The notes: a model not told the origin generated them from the letters alone. Numbered from the stretch's first letter, positions 45,420 through 56,835 are shown. The stretch is DNA of 64,000 nt from Perca fluviatilis (GCF_010015445.1 NC_053119.1:891452-955451); one strand, 5' to 3'. Numbers and translations: made by a program.

Positions 45420-45654
45420 ACTAAAAGAAAATCCGCAATGGACTTATACGTTACAGGTTATCTAGAAGAGGGCGAAAGAACATTGCAATAAAGTATTTAA
45501 AAAAACTTTGCGGGCATGTTTGTCATTGGGGCTTTTATTATGAAAAGAGACCGGAAGTAAATTATTTTGAAAAGCGGAAATCATGGTGTTTACATTGTTA
45601 GCAGTTCTGCGACCTGCCGAAGCTAACAGCTAACAGCGAACAGGAATCAGGTGG
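45420..45654 (+). promoter_or_regulatory. Probable promoter / 5' leader of the C15orf40 homologue
   Basis: Upstream of the first in-frame ATG. CCGGAAGT at 45551-45558 is an ETS/GABP-type site, common in promoters of housekeeping and mitochondrial genes. A second GCGGAAAT lies at 45574. An in-frame TAA at 45631 limits the coding frame. No TATA box was noted. Confidence 0.4.
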
Positions 45655-46221
45655 ATGTTCAGTTTTTCCCGGTCAAGTTTAACTATATGTATGTTTTTAA
45701 GGTTAAATAAATCTTTTAAGTCAACGTTAAACAGTTTAAAACCGTTGAACCGTTTATCCGACGTCGCTCCGGTGCTTAACTGTCCGTTAACCGGTCTCTC
45801 CCGGGGCAGACTGCCTTCTCTTCCCGGTGCTCAGCGTCTGTTAACCGGTCTCTCCCGGGGCAGACTGCCTTCTCTTCCCGGTGCTCAGCGTCTGTTAACC
45901 GGTCTCTCCCGGGGCAGACTGCCTTCTCTTCCCGGTGCTCAGCGTCTGTTAACCGGTCTCTCCCGGGTCAGACTGCCTCCTCTGCCCGGTGCTCAGCGTC
46001 TGTTAACCGGTCTCTCCCGGGTCAGACTGCCTCCTCTGCCCGGTGCTCAGCGTCTGTTAACCGGTCTCTCCCGGAGCAGACTGCCTCCTCTGCCCGGTGC
46101 TCAGCGTCTGTTAACCGGTCTCTCCCGGGTCAGACTGCCTCCTCTGCCCGGTGCTCAGCGGGAAATAAGAAGAAGTCTCTCCAGAAACAGAAACGGAGAA
46201 ATGCCCAAAAAACAGAAAGCG
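45655..46221 (+). CDS. c15orf40: C15orf40 homologue, exon 1 with repeat-encoding N-terminus
   Basis: Starts [20 protein letters not shown], passes through seven repeats of [18 protein letters not shown] type, then [18 protein letters not shown]. The donor GTGAGT follows at 46222. The repeats keep frame because the unit is 54 bp. Confidence 0.7.
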
Positions 46222-46872
46222 GTGAGTTATTAGAGAGTTATTATGTACATTTATTTAAGTCCATTTACACAGTAAGATACTGTACTTGAGGACAACTTTG
46301 AGGTAACCAGTATTTTACTTAACGCTCGTGTTCTCGACCTAAACTTTGTGTTTTTCTGGGTCGAAATTTCAACATTTTGTTGTTGTTTTTTCTACACTTT
46401 TCTCAACGTTTTTGTCGATTTTATTCAAAAATATTTGTCCCTTTTTTGCGTTTTTTAATTAGTTTTCTCACTTTTTTGTCACCTTTGCCGATGTTTCTGT
46501 CATAGCTCTGATATAGAAAGTTTTTGTAAACGGGAGGACAACCGGAGGTTTAAATACTTCGTTTATCTGCAACTTTACTGTGTATTTGTAACGTTAAATC
46601 CTCCAGCTACATCTCCGAGGAATATATACTCAGAGGGGAAGTAACGTTACTATATTTTACCTACATACTGTAAAAGTACTAATACCATATTCTGGAAATG
46701 TACTTCCCTTGATCCAGACTCAAAATATAACTAACCCTCCATCAGTATTCAGATACTTTACTGCAGTAAAAGTACTACCACACTGTTATACACACATAAT
46801 ACTCTGTTACAAGTTAAAGTCATGCAGTGAAAACGTTACTAAGGATCCAAACAGTTGTGTGTTTAATGGTCT

Positions 46873-46905
<33 letters not shown>

Positions 46906-46945
46906 GGCACCCACACACGCGCACACAGACAGAGAGAGACACACA

Positions 46946-46982
<37 letters not shown>

Positions 46983-49900
46983 AGACAGTTGTGAGTTTAA
47001 AGTAACTAGTAACTAAAGCTGGAACAGATGAATGTAGTGGAGTAACTAAAGTAACTAGTAACTAAAGCTGGAACAGATGAATGTAGTGGAGTAACTAAAG
47101 TAACTAGTAACTAAAGCTGGAACAGATGAATGTAGAGGAGTAACTAAAGTAACTAGTAACTAAAGCTGTAACAGATGAATGTAGGGGAGTAACTAAAGTA
47201 ACTAGTAACTAAAGCTGTAACAGATGAATGTAGTGGAGTAACTAAAGTAACTGGTAACTAAAGCTGTAACAGATGAATGTAGTGGAGTAACTAAAGTAAC
47301 TAGTAACTAAAGCTGGAACAGATGAATGTAGTGGAGTAACTAAAGTAACTAGTAACTAAAGCTGTAACAGATGAATGTAGTGGAGTAACTAAAGTAACTG
47401 GTAACTAAAGCTGTAACAGATGAATGTAGTGGAGTAACTAAAGTAACTAGTAACTAAAGCTGGAACAGATGAATGTAGTGGAGTAACTAAAGTAACTGGT
47501 AACTAAAGCTGTAACAGATGAATGTAGCGGAGTAACTAAAGTAACTAGTAACTAAAGTAACTAGTAACTAAAGCTGTAACAGATGAATGTAGCGTAGTAA
47601 CTAAAGTAACTAGTAACTAAAGCTGGAACAGATGAATGTAACTAAAGCTGGAACAGATGAATGTAGAGGAGTAACTAAAGTAACTAGTAACTAAAGCTGG
47701 AACAGATGAATGTAGTGGAGTAACTAAAGTAACTAGTAACTAAAGCTGGAACAGATGAATGTAACTAAAGCTGTAACAGATGAATGTAGAGGAGTAACTA
47801 AAGTAACTAGTAACTAAAGCTGGAACAGATGAATGTAGTGGAATAACTAAAGTAACTAGTAACTAAAGCTGGAACAGATGAATGTAGTGGAGTAACTAAA
47901 GTAACTAGTAACTAAAGCTGGAACAGATGAATGTAACTAAAGCTGTAACAGATGAATGTAGTGGAGTAACTAAAGTAACTAGTAACTAAAGCTGGAACAG
48001 ATGAATGTAGTGGAGTAACTAAAGTAACTAGTAACTAAAGCTGGAACAGATGAATGTAACTAAAGCTGTAACAGATGAATGTAGAGGAGTAACTAAAGTA
48101 ACTAGTAACTAAAGCTGTAACAGATGAATGTAGCGGAGTAACTAAAGTAACTAGTAACTAAAGCTGGAACAGATGAATGTAGCGGAGTAACTAAAGTAAC
48201 TAGTAACTAAAGCTGGAACAGATGAATGTAGCGGAGTAGAAGTAGAAAGTAACATGAAAAGAAAAGACTCAAGTAAAGTACAAGTACCTCAACATTTGGT
48301 CCTAAAGTACAGTACTGGAGTACAGTACTGGAGTACAGTACTGGAGTACATGTACTTAGTTACTCTCCATGGTGTTGCAGCAGGTGAAAGGGCAGCCGGC
48401 TGCCGGTGGAGCAGCGCAGGAAGGAGCTTCTGGTCCGGTGGCTCGAGACAAAAGCGGAGCGGTCACCATAACGGTGCACGCCAAGCCCGGCTCCAAACAC
48501 AGCGCCATCACAGGTAACATATCAACAAGTCCATATCATAACAGAGATGTTCACAAGTCATTTTTTAGAAGTCCAAGTCAAGTCTCAAGTCTCTGTCCAT
48601 CTGATCTGTCCCTAACACTGTATGGTTCAATGTTATGAATTCATAGCATGTCCTGTAGCTCCATCCAGACAGTCCAGTATCATAGCATGTCCTGTAGCTA
48701 CCATCCAGACAGTCCAGTATCATAGCATGTCCTGTAGCTATCCATACAGTCCAGTATCATAGCATGCCTACCATACAGTACAAGAGCTGTACTAAGACAG
48801 AGTAATAGCATGTCCTGTAGCTATCCATACAGTCCAGTATCATAGCATGTCCTGTAGCTATCCATACAGTCCAGTATCATAGCATGTCCTGTAGCTACTA
48901 TCCAGACAGTCCAGTATCATAGCATGTCCTGTAGCTCCATCCATACAGTCCAGTATCATAGCATGTCCTGTAGCTCCATCCAGACAGTCCAGTATCATAG
49001 CATGTCCTGTAGCTCCATCCAGACAGTCCAGTATCATAGCATGTCCTGTAGCTCCATCCAGACAGTCCAGTATCATAGCATGTCCTGTAGCTACCATCCA
49101 GACAGTCCAGTATCATAGCATGTCCTGTAGCTCCATCCATACAGTCCAGTATCATAGCATGTCCTGTAGCTCCAACAGCAGTAATACAGCTGCAACAGCG
49201 TATATAGCATGTCCACTCACAACAGACATAGAGCCTGTAGTACAAGACACAGTATATAAGCTGTATCATCACAGCCAGTAATAATGCTGCAAATACTAAC
49301 AGATACAATACGTACATAGCATGCTGTTCAATCGTCCAGTACATAGCAGTTGCTATCCACAGTAAGCTGAGTAATAAGTAGTAATACATCTGTAGCTATC
49401 ATACATCCAGTACATAGCATGTCCTGTAGCTCAATACAGTCCAGTATCATAGCATGTCCTGTAGCCCAACAGTCAGTATCATAGAGTCCTGTACCTATCA
49501 GACAGTCCAGTATCATACATGTCCTGTACCATCAGACAGTCCAGTATATAGAGCTGTAGTCAGACAGCAGTATCATAGATGTCCTGAGCTCCACCAGACA
49601 GCCAGTATCATAGCAGTCTGAGCTATACAGTCAGTATCATAGCATGCCTGTACACAGGATAACCAACGCTACATCATTGTCACAGTACTCCTTAGCTCAT
49701 CAGACAGTCCAGTATCATAACATGTCCTGTAGCTCCATCCAGACAGTCCAGTATCATAGCATGTCCTGTAGCTCCATCCATACAGTCCAGTATCATAGCA
49801 TGTCCTGTAGCTCCATCCAGACAGTCCAGTATCATAGCATGTCCTGTAGCTCCATCCAGACAGTCCAGTATCATAGCATGTCCTGTAGCTCCATCCATAC

Positions 49901-52900
49901 AGTCCAGTATCATAGCATGTCCTGTAGCTACTATCCATACAGTCCAGTATCATAGCATGTCCTGTAGCTACTATCCATACAGTCCAGTATCATAGCATGT
50001 CCTGTAGCTCCATCCAGACAGTCCAGTATCATAGCATGTCCTGTAGCTCCATCCATACAGTCCAGTATCATAGCATGTCCTGTAGCTATCCAGACAGTCC
50101 AGTATCATAGCATGTCCTGTAGCTACTATCCATACAGTCCAGTATCATAGCATGTCCTGTAGCTATCCAGACAGTCCAGTATCATAGCATGTCCTGTAGC
50201 TCCATCCAGACAGTCCAGTATCATAGCATGTCCTGTAGCTCCATCCATACAGTCCAGTATCATAGCATGTCCTGTAGCTATCCAGACAGTCCAGTATCAT
50301 AGCATGTCCTGTAGCTCCATCCAGACAGTCCAGTATCATAGCATGTCCTGTAGCTCCATCCAGACAGTCCAGTATCAGCATCAGTTGAACGAGAACTTTA
50401 TGGGGTCTACTGCAATGCAATCTGAAACACAAATTAAGAACTCTGTTTCAATTTCATTATTGTATTTTTCAACATTTTGGTATCTGCACCAAAGAATACG
50501 TGTGAGAGTGTGTGTGTGTGTGTGTGTGACTGTGTGTGTGTGTGTGTGTGTGACTGTGTTTGTGTGTGTGTGTGTGTGTGACTGTGTGTGTGTGTGTGTG
50601 TGTGTGTGACTGTGTTTGTGTGTGTGTGTTTGTGTGTGTTACTAGCCGGCTGTAAAGCCCACCGCTCATCATGCATTACATTCTTCAGTGTTCAGAGTTT
50701 GAGGGACAGGGGACATGCAGCTCATCATAACTTTTCCCCAGCGTATACGCGCCAATAAAAGAAAACAGAAATGCACGAGTGAATTTAGATTTAAAAAGAA
50801 ATAACTGAAGTCAGCTGTTTGTGTGTGCGAGTCCAGTCAGCGTCTCAGACTCGAGTCCCCATCTCTCTATAATAATTAATAATAATAATAATAATAATTT
50901 ATGCCTTTTTATTGATCCCTAGTGGGGAAATTACCATTTTTTTCACTCTGTTGTTAGAACACATATTGCGATTTTGATTAAAATTGCGATTCCTTTTGCC
51001 CCAGGTCACCATCACACTGTTTATAATGACCACACTGTTGTTATGATCAACTGGAAGATAACCTTTACCATCTCCTCCTCTTCTTCTTCTTCTACTGTTG
51101 CAGAGGTTTCTGCGGAGGCCGTGGGAGTCGCCATCGCGGCGCCTCCGACAGACGGCGAGGCAAACACGGAGCTCGTCCGCTTCCTGGCTCAAGTCCTGGA
51201 GCTGAAGAAAAGTCACATATCTCTTGACAAGGTTCCTGAATACTCTCATTACAACTCACATCCACTTCCAGTCCCTCCAGAGAAACATGATTATGTGATC
51301 ACATAATTCAACGCTTAATCAGCCACAGTCCACATATTTGTGTGCGCATTTTTTCAAATACGCCTCATAAACTGTAGGGCTGTGCTTGATTGAAGAACTT
51401 CTTAGTCGACTAACACTCATTCAACTGTACCGACTAATCGATTAGTCGATTTAATCGACAGATCTGTAAATCTGAGTTTCTCCGCAAAGAGTCGCGCTAA
51501 AAGGATGCATATATTGAATAAGATAACGCCTCCTTTGAATATTTAAACAACATTTCAGAAAACGTGTAATACAACAAATAACTGCCTCAATGAAAGTAAT
51601 CAAAGTAGTTTTCACGGTGATATCTGTTAGGTCAAAGGTCAACCCTTAATTCTTGTGTTTACCAGAGATGAGCTCGTATGTTTCTTGGAAATAAGTCATT
51701 CAGCATGAAAACAGCATCAAACATGAATAATGGACTAAAGAGATCTAAGTTGACTAAGACCAAAACCAACGATTAGTCGACTAATCCACTAAGAGGGAGC
51801 AGCCCTAATAAATTACCGATTTCTGCGCAAAATATGCGGTGCTTGCATGATTAAATAATCCCCGCATTTTCGTTGTGGAAAGTCCCGTAATATATCTCAG
51901 CAGAAAGTTGAAAAATGTTTAGTTTACTTCACACAAGAGCAGCCATTTTCCCCTGTTGCCATGGGAATGTATGTGTCACTTATGAAGTAACGTAATTACA
52001 CGAAGTGAACATCATCGAAAAGCTGTTTTTTTCTCATTTTCATCAAACCAGTTTTTTGCAAGTTCCTGCAATTTCATCGCATAAAATTGCATAAATATCT
52101 CCCATATTCCATCGCATTTTTTAAGAAAACGTGCTGCATAATCAAGGGATTTTTGCCCCGCAACAATCACAGAAAAATGGAAGGACTGGCAGGAGACAGT
52201 TTTTGGCAAGGGGGGGGGCATTATATCTCGGGGACGTCCTACAGAAACGCTTGAGCGTCAAACACTTAATTCAAAGGCATTCTGGCGAGTTTGTACACAA
52301 CAATTTATGCCATTTCTGCATCAAGTTATGGTGCGAATGTCTTTAATTATTATTAGGGATGCACTGAATCCAGATTTTTGGGTTTTCGGCTGAATCCTGA
52401 ACCCCCTGGTTGAGATGGTGCTGACTCCTCCTCCCATCCTCAGTCCATGAACCCAGTAAACTCATGAATGAAGTAAACAGAGACTGTCCTTCCTTTGCCG
52501 TACCTGAAGTTGCTGCATTCTGGCTGCTGTCTGGAGATTCCTTCATGCACAACTCGTATTCTTTCAGATGTTTCAGACCAGATGTTGTAACAGCGGCCAT
52601 GTTGTGTATAGTTTAGGGTCCTCGCCACCACCAGACCAATCAGCATTGAACAGATTGAACATGTAGCTGGACTTGAATGGCCTTCTTTTGACTGAAAGTT
52701 CTGCCAAACAACAACTTGTTCTGCTCACCAGTTCCATGTCCACTTTCTCACAGCCTGCTGCATTGAACGCTCCACCTACGTAAACACCTTCCCGTAATCA
52801 CCGGCGCCGTCACTACGGCGAGCAGCGTAGCGCGCCGAGTGCAAGCGTAGGGTTCGGTTCCCTGGGGAAAAAAATCTAAGGTTCAGCAGAAACCAGAACC

Positions 52901-53667
52901 CCGTCGAAAAGCCCAAAATTCAGCCCAATCAGAAGCCCAATCCTGGATCCCTAGTATTATTTCGGCTGAAGTGACTGTGTAGCGACTGTATATAAAGATG
53001 TAGCAGGATGCCTCACCCCACAGTCACATTAGCATCAAAAGAGAGCGACAGGCACTCGCTTGATGGGCGCTCCTGGTGCGAGCCTATAGCCTGGTCCTGG
53101 TCGCTTGGCAACAGTAAACCGAAATCCTCCGGTGCTACCTTCAAGCACGTCTTAAAAGTCACTTCAGAGGTCTCGTCAAGTCACAAGAAAGATGTTTTTG
53201 GGTTTAAAAGTATTTATTTCTCGATAAAAGTAACAAAATATATGAGATAAAATGCCAAACGTATCAGATATGTACAGAAATGCCAGATGTCCTGAAGAGT
53301 TTCTGCCATCTGGAATTATTTTCTTTGACTCGAGTCACTGACCTACGTCACGCTGCCTTCACTCTGATTGGCTGTCGCTTTGTGGCATCGCTCAGCATTT
53401 GCATAAAATAGACTTCTGGTCTATTTCGGCCCCGCCCTGCTCCTGGCAGCAGTGAGCCGTTGAAAATGAACGGCAGCCTGTCTCTGTCTCTGGTAGCTAG
53501 TGGGACTGAGGGGTCAGAATTCAACCAAGCCATGTGGTTTTAATAGTATTTCTCCTCCTCTCTCCTGCCTCCTGCAGGGCTCCAGGTCCAGAGACAAACT
53601 GATCCGAGTGGACTCTTCTCTCAGTCCGGAGGAGGTGCTGAGGAGGCTCAGACAGGCTGCAGGCTGA
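45655..53667 (+). CDS. c15orf40: C15orf40 homologue (UPF0235/DUF167 family), four exons
   Basis: Exons 45655-46221, 48381-48513, 51104-51231 and 53578-53667 join with matching phases (0, 1, 0). From MPKKQKA at 46201 the product is 123 residues, close to the short human form. The DUF167 core is clear: [17 protein letters not shown], then [38 protein letters not shown] and [20 protein letters not shown]. The frame is open upstream to an ATG at 45655 (in-frame TAA before it). This adds 182 residues whose first ~40 have no Glu and only one Asp and many Ser/Arg/Lys, like a mitochondrial presequence, followed by seven 18-residue repeats. With it the protein would be ~305 residues. The biochemical function of the family is unknown. 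Exon 3's donor (GTTCCT) is weak. Which ATG is used is not decided by sequence. Confidence 0.85.
45780..46160 (+). repeat. 54-bp coding minisatellite, 7 copies
   Basis: Unit CTGTTAACCGGTCTCTCCCG plus GGGCAGACTGCCTTCTCTTC and CCGGTGCTCAGCGT. Copies 1-3 are of the RGRLPSLP type and 4-7 of the R[VS]RLPPLP type. It lies within exon 1. Confidence 0.93.
46222..46861. other. Intron 1 start of C15orf40 homologue, nothing recognised
   Basis: AT-rich intron sequence with T runs; no repeat family assigned. Confidence 0.4.
46862..46985. repeat. (CA)n microsatellite
   Basis: CA repeats with GA interruptions. Confidence 0.9.
46990..48237. repeat. 49-bp tandem repeat, ~25 copies
   Basis: Unit TAACTAAAGTAACTAGTAAC, TAAAGCTGGAACAGATGAAT, GTAGTGGAG. 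Some shorter units lack the TAACTAAAG part. It lies in intron 1, ending ~145 bp before exon 2. Confidence 0.94.
48381..48513 (+). CDS. c15orf40: C15orf40 homologue, exon 2
   Basis: Acceptor GGTGTTGCAG (or three bases later, CAG-CAG tandem acceptor). Encodes [20 protein letters not shown] and then the start of the DUF167 fold up to [12 protein letters not shown]. Donor GTAACA. Confidence 0.82.
48636..50376. repeat. 39-bp tandem repeat, ~42 copies with a degraded middle
   Basis: Unit CATCCAGACAGTCCAGTATC plus ATAGCATGTCCTGTAGCTC; 36- and 42-bp variants occur. The part 49170-49690 is strongly degraded with many small losses. Open frames in it (13-residue repeats) are artefacts. It lies in intron 2 of the C15orf40 homologue. 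Confidence 0.93.
50505..50640. repeat. (TG)n microsatellite
   Basis: TG repeats with TGACTG and TTTG interruptions. Confidence 0.93.
50641..51103. other. Intron 2 end; short LINE-tail-like piece at 50876-50936
   Basis: TTATTGATCCCTAGTGGGGA with an AAT repeat looks like an inverted LINE 3' tail. The rest is unrecognised. Confidence 0.35.
51104..51231 (+). CDS. c15orf40: C15orf40 homologue, exon 3
   Basis: Acceptor TCTTCTACTGTTGCAG. Encodes [20 protein letters not shown], then [23 protein letters not shown]. The donor is AAG-GTTCCT, GT but otherwise weak. Confidence 0.88.
51375..51807. mobile_element. hAT-type MITE
   Basis: The left end TAGGGCTGTGCTTGATTGAA and right end GGGAGCAGCCCTA are inverted; internal TTAGTCGACTAA motifs are inverted too. 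In intron 3 of the C15orf40 homologue. Confidence 0.65.
51808..52353. other. Unassigned intron sequence
   Basis: AT-rich with TTGCATAAA-type motifs, probably old transposon sequence; no ends found. Confidence 0.3.
52354..52953. mobile_element. Non-autonomous DNA element (TAGGGATGCACTGAATCCAG end), full copy
   Basis: Starts TAGGGATGCACTGAATCCAG and ends CCTGGATCCCTA, weakly inverted. A second, truncated copy is at 54372-54700. Confidence 0.6.
52954..53577. other. Intron 3 end, probable MITE remnants
   Basis: Contains CACTCTGATTGGCTGTCGC and TCTATTTCGGCCCCGCCCTG, which recall fish MITE interiors. Ends were not resolved. Confidence 0.3.
53578..53667 (+). CDS. c15orf40: C15orf40 homologue, exon 4 (stop)
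   Basis: Acceptor CTCTCCTGCCTCCTGCAG. Encodes [20 protein letters not shown] then LRRLRQAAG and TGA. The last ~35 coding bases are the first unit of the array that fills the 3' UTR. Confidence 0.87.
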   Translation, partial: GSRSRDKLIRVDSSLSPEEVLRRLRQAAG

Positions 53668-54263
53668 AAGGAAGGAAGGAAGGAGGAGGAGAGGAGGTGC
53701 TGAGGAGGATCAGACAGGAAGGAGGGAGGAGGAGAGAAGGTGCTGAGGAGGCTCAGACAGGAAGGAGGGAGGAGAAGAGAAGGTGCTGAGGAGGCTCAGA
53801 CATGCTGACAGGAAGGAGGGAGGAGGAGAGGAGGTGTTGAGGAGGCTCAGACAGGCTGACAGGAAGGAGGGAGGAGGAGAGGAGGTGCTGAGGAGGCTCA
53901 GACAGGAAGGAGGGAGGAGAAGAAGAGGTGCTGAGGAGGCTCAGACAGGCTGACAGGATGACAGGAAGGAGGGAGGAGGAGAAGAAGTGTTGAGGAGGCT
54001 CAGACAGGCTGACAGGAAGGAGTGAGGAGGAGAGAAGGTGCTGAGGAGGCTCAGACAGGAAGGAGGGAGGAGAAGAGAAGGTGCTGAGGAGGCTCAGACA
54101 GGAAGGAGGGAGGAGATGAGAAGGTGCTGAGGAGGCTCAGACAGGAAGGAGGGAGGAGAAGAGAAGGTGCTGAGGAGGCTCAGACAGGAAGGAAGGAGGG
54201 AGGAGGAGAGGAGGTGCTGAGGAGGCTCAGACAGGAAGGAGGGAGGAGAAGAGGAGGTGTTGT
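53627..54263. repeat. ~42-bp GA-rich array seeded by the last coding bases of C15orf40 homologue
   Basis: Unit GGTGCTGAGGAGGCTCAGAC plus AGGAAGGAGGGAGGAGAAGA. The first unit is the coding sequence for EVLRRLRQA; later units fill the 3' UTR. Confidence 0.9.
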
Positions 54264-54371
54264 CATTTCTTTTTATTAGAATGGATTTTATAAAATTGGT
54301 ATTGAAAACAGTATTATTTAGGATCCAGTATAATAGTCACGGTATTGGTACCGGTATGGAAACGTTTGAAT

Positions 54372-54700
54372 TAGGGAGGCACTGAATCCAGATTTTTGGG
54401 TTTTCGGCTGAATCCTGAACCCCCTGGTTGAGATGGTGCTGACTCCTCCTCCCATCCTCAGTCCATGAACCCAGTAAACACATGAATGAAGTAAACAGGG
54501 ACTGTCCTTCCTTTTCCGTACCTGAAGTTGCTGCATTCTGGCTGCTGTCTGGAGATTCCTTCATGCACAACTCGTATTCTTTCAGATGTTTCAGACCAGA
54601 TGTTGTAACAGCTGTGTATAGTTGTGTATAGTTGTGTATAGTTGTGTATAGTTTAGGATCCTCGCCACCTCCTGACCAATCAGCACAAAGCGAGAGAAAC
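54372..54700. mobile_element. Second, truncated copy of the 52354 element
   Basis: Matches 52354-52650 closely (GGTTTTCGGCTGAATCCTGA). It has a four-fold GTTGTGTATA repeat at 54612-54650. Confidence 0.7.
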
Positions 54701-54776
54701 CACTGGGATTGACTGGAGCTTTAGGAGAGAATGGATGAGTTATGTATGTAATGACTTGAATGATGCATTGGCTTTC

Positions 54777-54782
54777 AATAAA
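54777..54782 (+). terminator. Possible polyadenylation signal AATAAA
   Basis: AATAAA about 1.1 kb beyond the C15orf40 stop codon; a second is at ~54921. Either could end the transcript. No transcript evidence. Confidence 0.3.
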
Positions 54783-55062
54783 CTGATTGTGAATCTGTTT
54801 GATTTTGACCCTTTTATTTATCTATAAATATATAGATATATATATTTACATATTTGTCATTTATGTTGTCAGTTCTGAAGAGCTGCTGAACTGTGTTTCG
54901 TCGTCCTAAAACGACGACAATAAATATCTATTCTAAATCATAACTGCAAACTTTAAGTCCTTCGTTTGGGATTCAGAAAAAGAATTTGCTAAAGTTTTTT
55001 TTGTGGAAAAACTAAATCCTACTGGAGGTTTTACATGAAATATTAAATTAGATGTGTGTGTG

Positions 55063-55064
<2 letters not shown>

Positions 55065-55100
<36 letters not shown>

Positions 55101-55105
55101 GTATA
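55065..55105. repeat. (TA)n microsatellite
   Basis: About 40 bp of TA repeats followed by GTATATGTATATAT. Confidence 0.9.
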
Positions 55106-55372
55106 TATCTTGCATGTAAGCAGAGCTGTGGCTGAGCAGTAGATGGCACTGTCCTACTGATAATGTCTGTCAGTGATGGAGGAAGTATTGAGATCCTTCA
55201 GTGCAGTGGGGGGGGGGCACCAGATGGATATATGAAATTACATATTCTAGACGAGGGAATGTTTTTGTACATTACTGTGTGAGTTTGGTGCATTTCATGT
55301 GTTTTAATCAGAGCTTCATGTGTAAATCAGGAGGTCCTGGAACACAGAAATGGGTCTGAAGGAGGACCCAAA

Positions 55373-55714
55373 CCTGCTTTTTTGATAACTCTGCAAACCC
55401 TTGGTGTTCTCTCAATGAGCTTCATGAGGTAGTCACCTGAAATGGTTTTACCTTCACAGGTGTGCTTTGTCAGGGTTCATTAGTGGAAGTTTTTCCCTTA
55501 TTAATAAAAAAAGCAAAGGGTGGCTACTTTGAAGAATCTAAAATATAAGACATGTTTTCAGTTATTTCACACTTTTTTGTTAAGTACATAATTCCATATG
55601 TGTTCATTCATAGTTTTGATGCCTTCAGTGAGAATCTACAATGTAAATAGTCATGAAAATAAAAAGGAAACACATTGAATGAGAAGGTGTGTCCAAACTT
55701 TTGGCCTGTACTGT
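55373..55714 (-). mobile_element. Tc1/mariner end fragment
   Basis: On the minus strand it begins TACAGTACAGGCCAAAAGTT, a common fish Tc1-type terminus, and runs for ~340 bp of the 5' arm (AACCCTGACAAAGCACACCT). It is cut before the transposase. Confidence 0.7.
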
Positions 55715-56036
55715 AGATTCGTCAGGGATGGGGCCAAGCGCGTGGCCAGAGGAGCTGTTGGCCTTCTCTCGGGTCCAGCAGGAGCTCTCTTGTTGGCTTT
55801 GCTCTGTGATTCCTGGGGGCCCTTCGTGCCCGTGTGCTGCTGGCCATGGCACATGAGGGCCACCTGGGCATAGAGAAGCTTAAACAGAGATGCCGCGACC
55901 TGGTGTGGTGGCCAGGCATAGACAAAGACATTGAAGGCCTCGTTAAAGAAGGCCCAGCATGCCTTGTGAGTGGGGGAACCGACCGTCGACCCCCACCACC
56001 TCTGCAACCTCTGGCCTGGCCCTCAAAGCCACGGGA
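55715..56036 (+). pseudogene. Ty3/gypsy-type integrase zinc-finger fragment
   Basis: The frame from ~55843 reads MAHEGHLGIEKLKQRCRDLV then WWPGIDKDIEGLVKEGPAC. This is the H-x3-H...C-x2-C finger at the start of gypsy-type integrases, with the first Cys changed to Gly. No LTR or other pol domains remain. The fragment ends at the L2 tail at 56037. Confidence 0.75.
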
Positions 56037-56830
56037 GTAAGTAAGTAAGTAAGTACAATTTATTTATAAAGCGCTTTTCACAGATAAAATCACAAAGTGC
56101 TGTACAAAAGAATAGGTAACAAACAATATGAAATGTATATACATATGTAAAATTAAAGTGACACTAGTGAAAACCCATCAACCAAAAGCTCCTAAATAAA
56201 CATGTTTTCAGATCCTTTTTAAAAGAGACAACAGAGTCTGCCAGACGCATGGACAGGGGCAGGACGTCCCACAGTCTGGGAGCAACAGACTCAAGAGACA
56301 GGTCCCCTCCGGTCTTATAACGAGTCTGTGGGACTAAAGGTTCTGGCCAGCGGACCGAAGGGTCCGGCCAGGGGAATACAGCTTCAAAAGGTCCAGGATG
56401 TACTGTGGGGCCTGACCGTTTAAGGCTCTGAAAGTCAGCACTAAAATCTTAAAATCAATCCTGAATTTGACAGGGAGCCAACGGAGAGCCGACAGGACTG
56501 GAGCGATATGAGACCTTCGAGGAGCACCTGTTAAAAGTCTAGCAGCTGAATTTTGAACAATTTGCAATTTGTTCAGAGCAGACTTATTCAGACAAGTAAA
56601 AACTGAATTGCAGTAGTCAAGTCTTGTTGATATGAAAGCGTGAATTATCATTTCCAGATCCTTTTTTGACAATATTTTGCGTATTTTACAGATGTTCCTA
56701 AGATGATAAAAGCAATTTCGGACGAGCTGTTTCGAGTGTGTCTCCAAAGACATGGCCTGGCCAAACACAACCCCCAGGTTTCTGAGGATTTGACAGAGAG
56801 GCCCAGAGAGCCAAGGTGCTGTTTGATCAG
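56037..56830 (-). pseudogene. L2-clade LINE, 3' part of reverse-transcriptase ORF and tail
   Basis: On the minus strand the ORF at 56334-56768 reads MSLETHSKQLVRNCFYHLRN, DYCNSVFTCLNKSALNKLQI, VQNSAARLLTGAPRRSHIAP and LRWLPVKFRIDFKILVL, the conserved C-terminus of L2 reverse transcriptases. A 3' UTR and TTATAAATAAATTGTACTTA with (CTTA)n follow, ending at 56037. It is 5'-truncated where the 14-bp array begins. Confidence 0.88.
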
Positions 56831-56835
56831 CGGGA

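Noticed and set aside
48636..50376. Possible CRISPR-like array
   Set aside because: 39-bp direct repeats have no unique spacers and no cas genes; the genome is a vertebrate's. Same reasoning for the other arrays.
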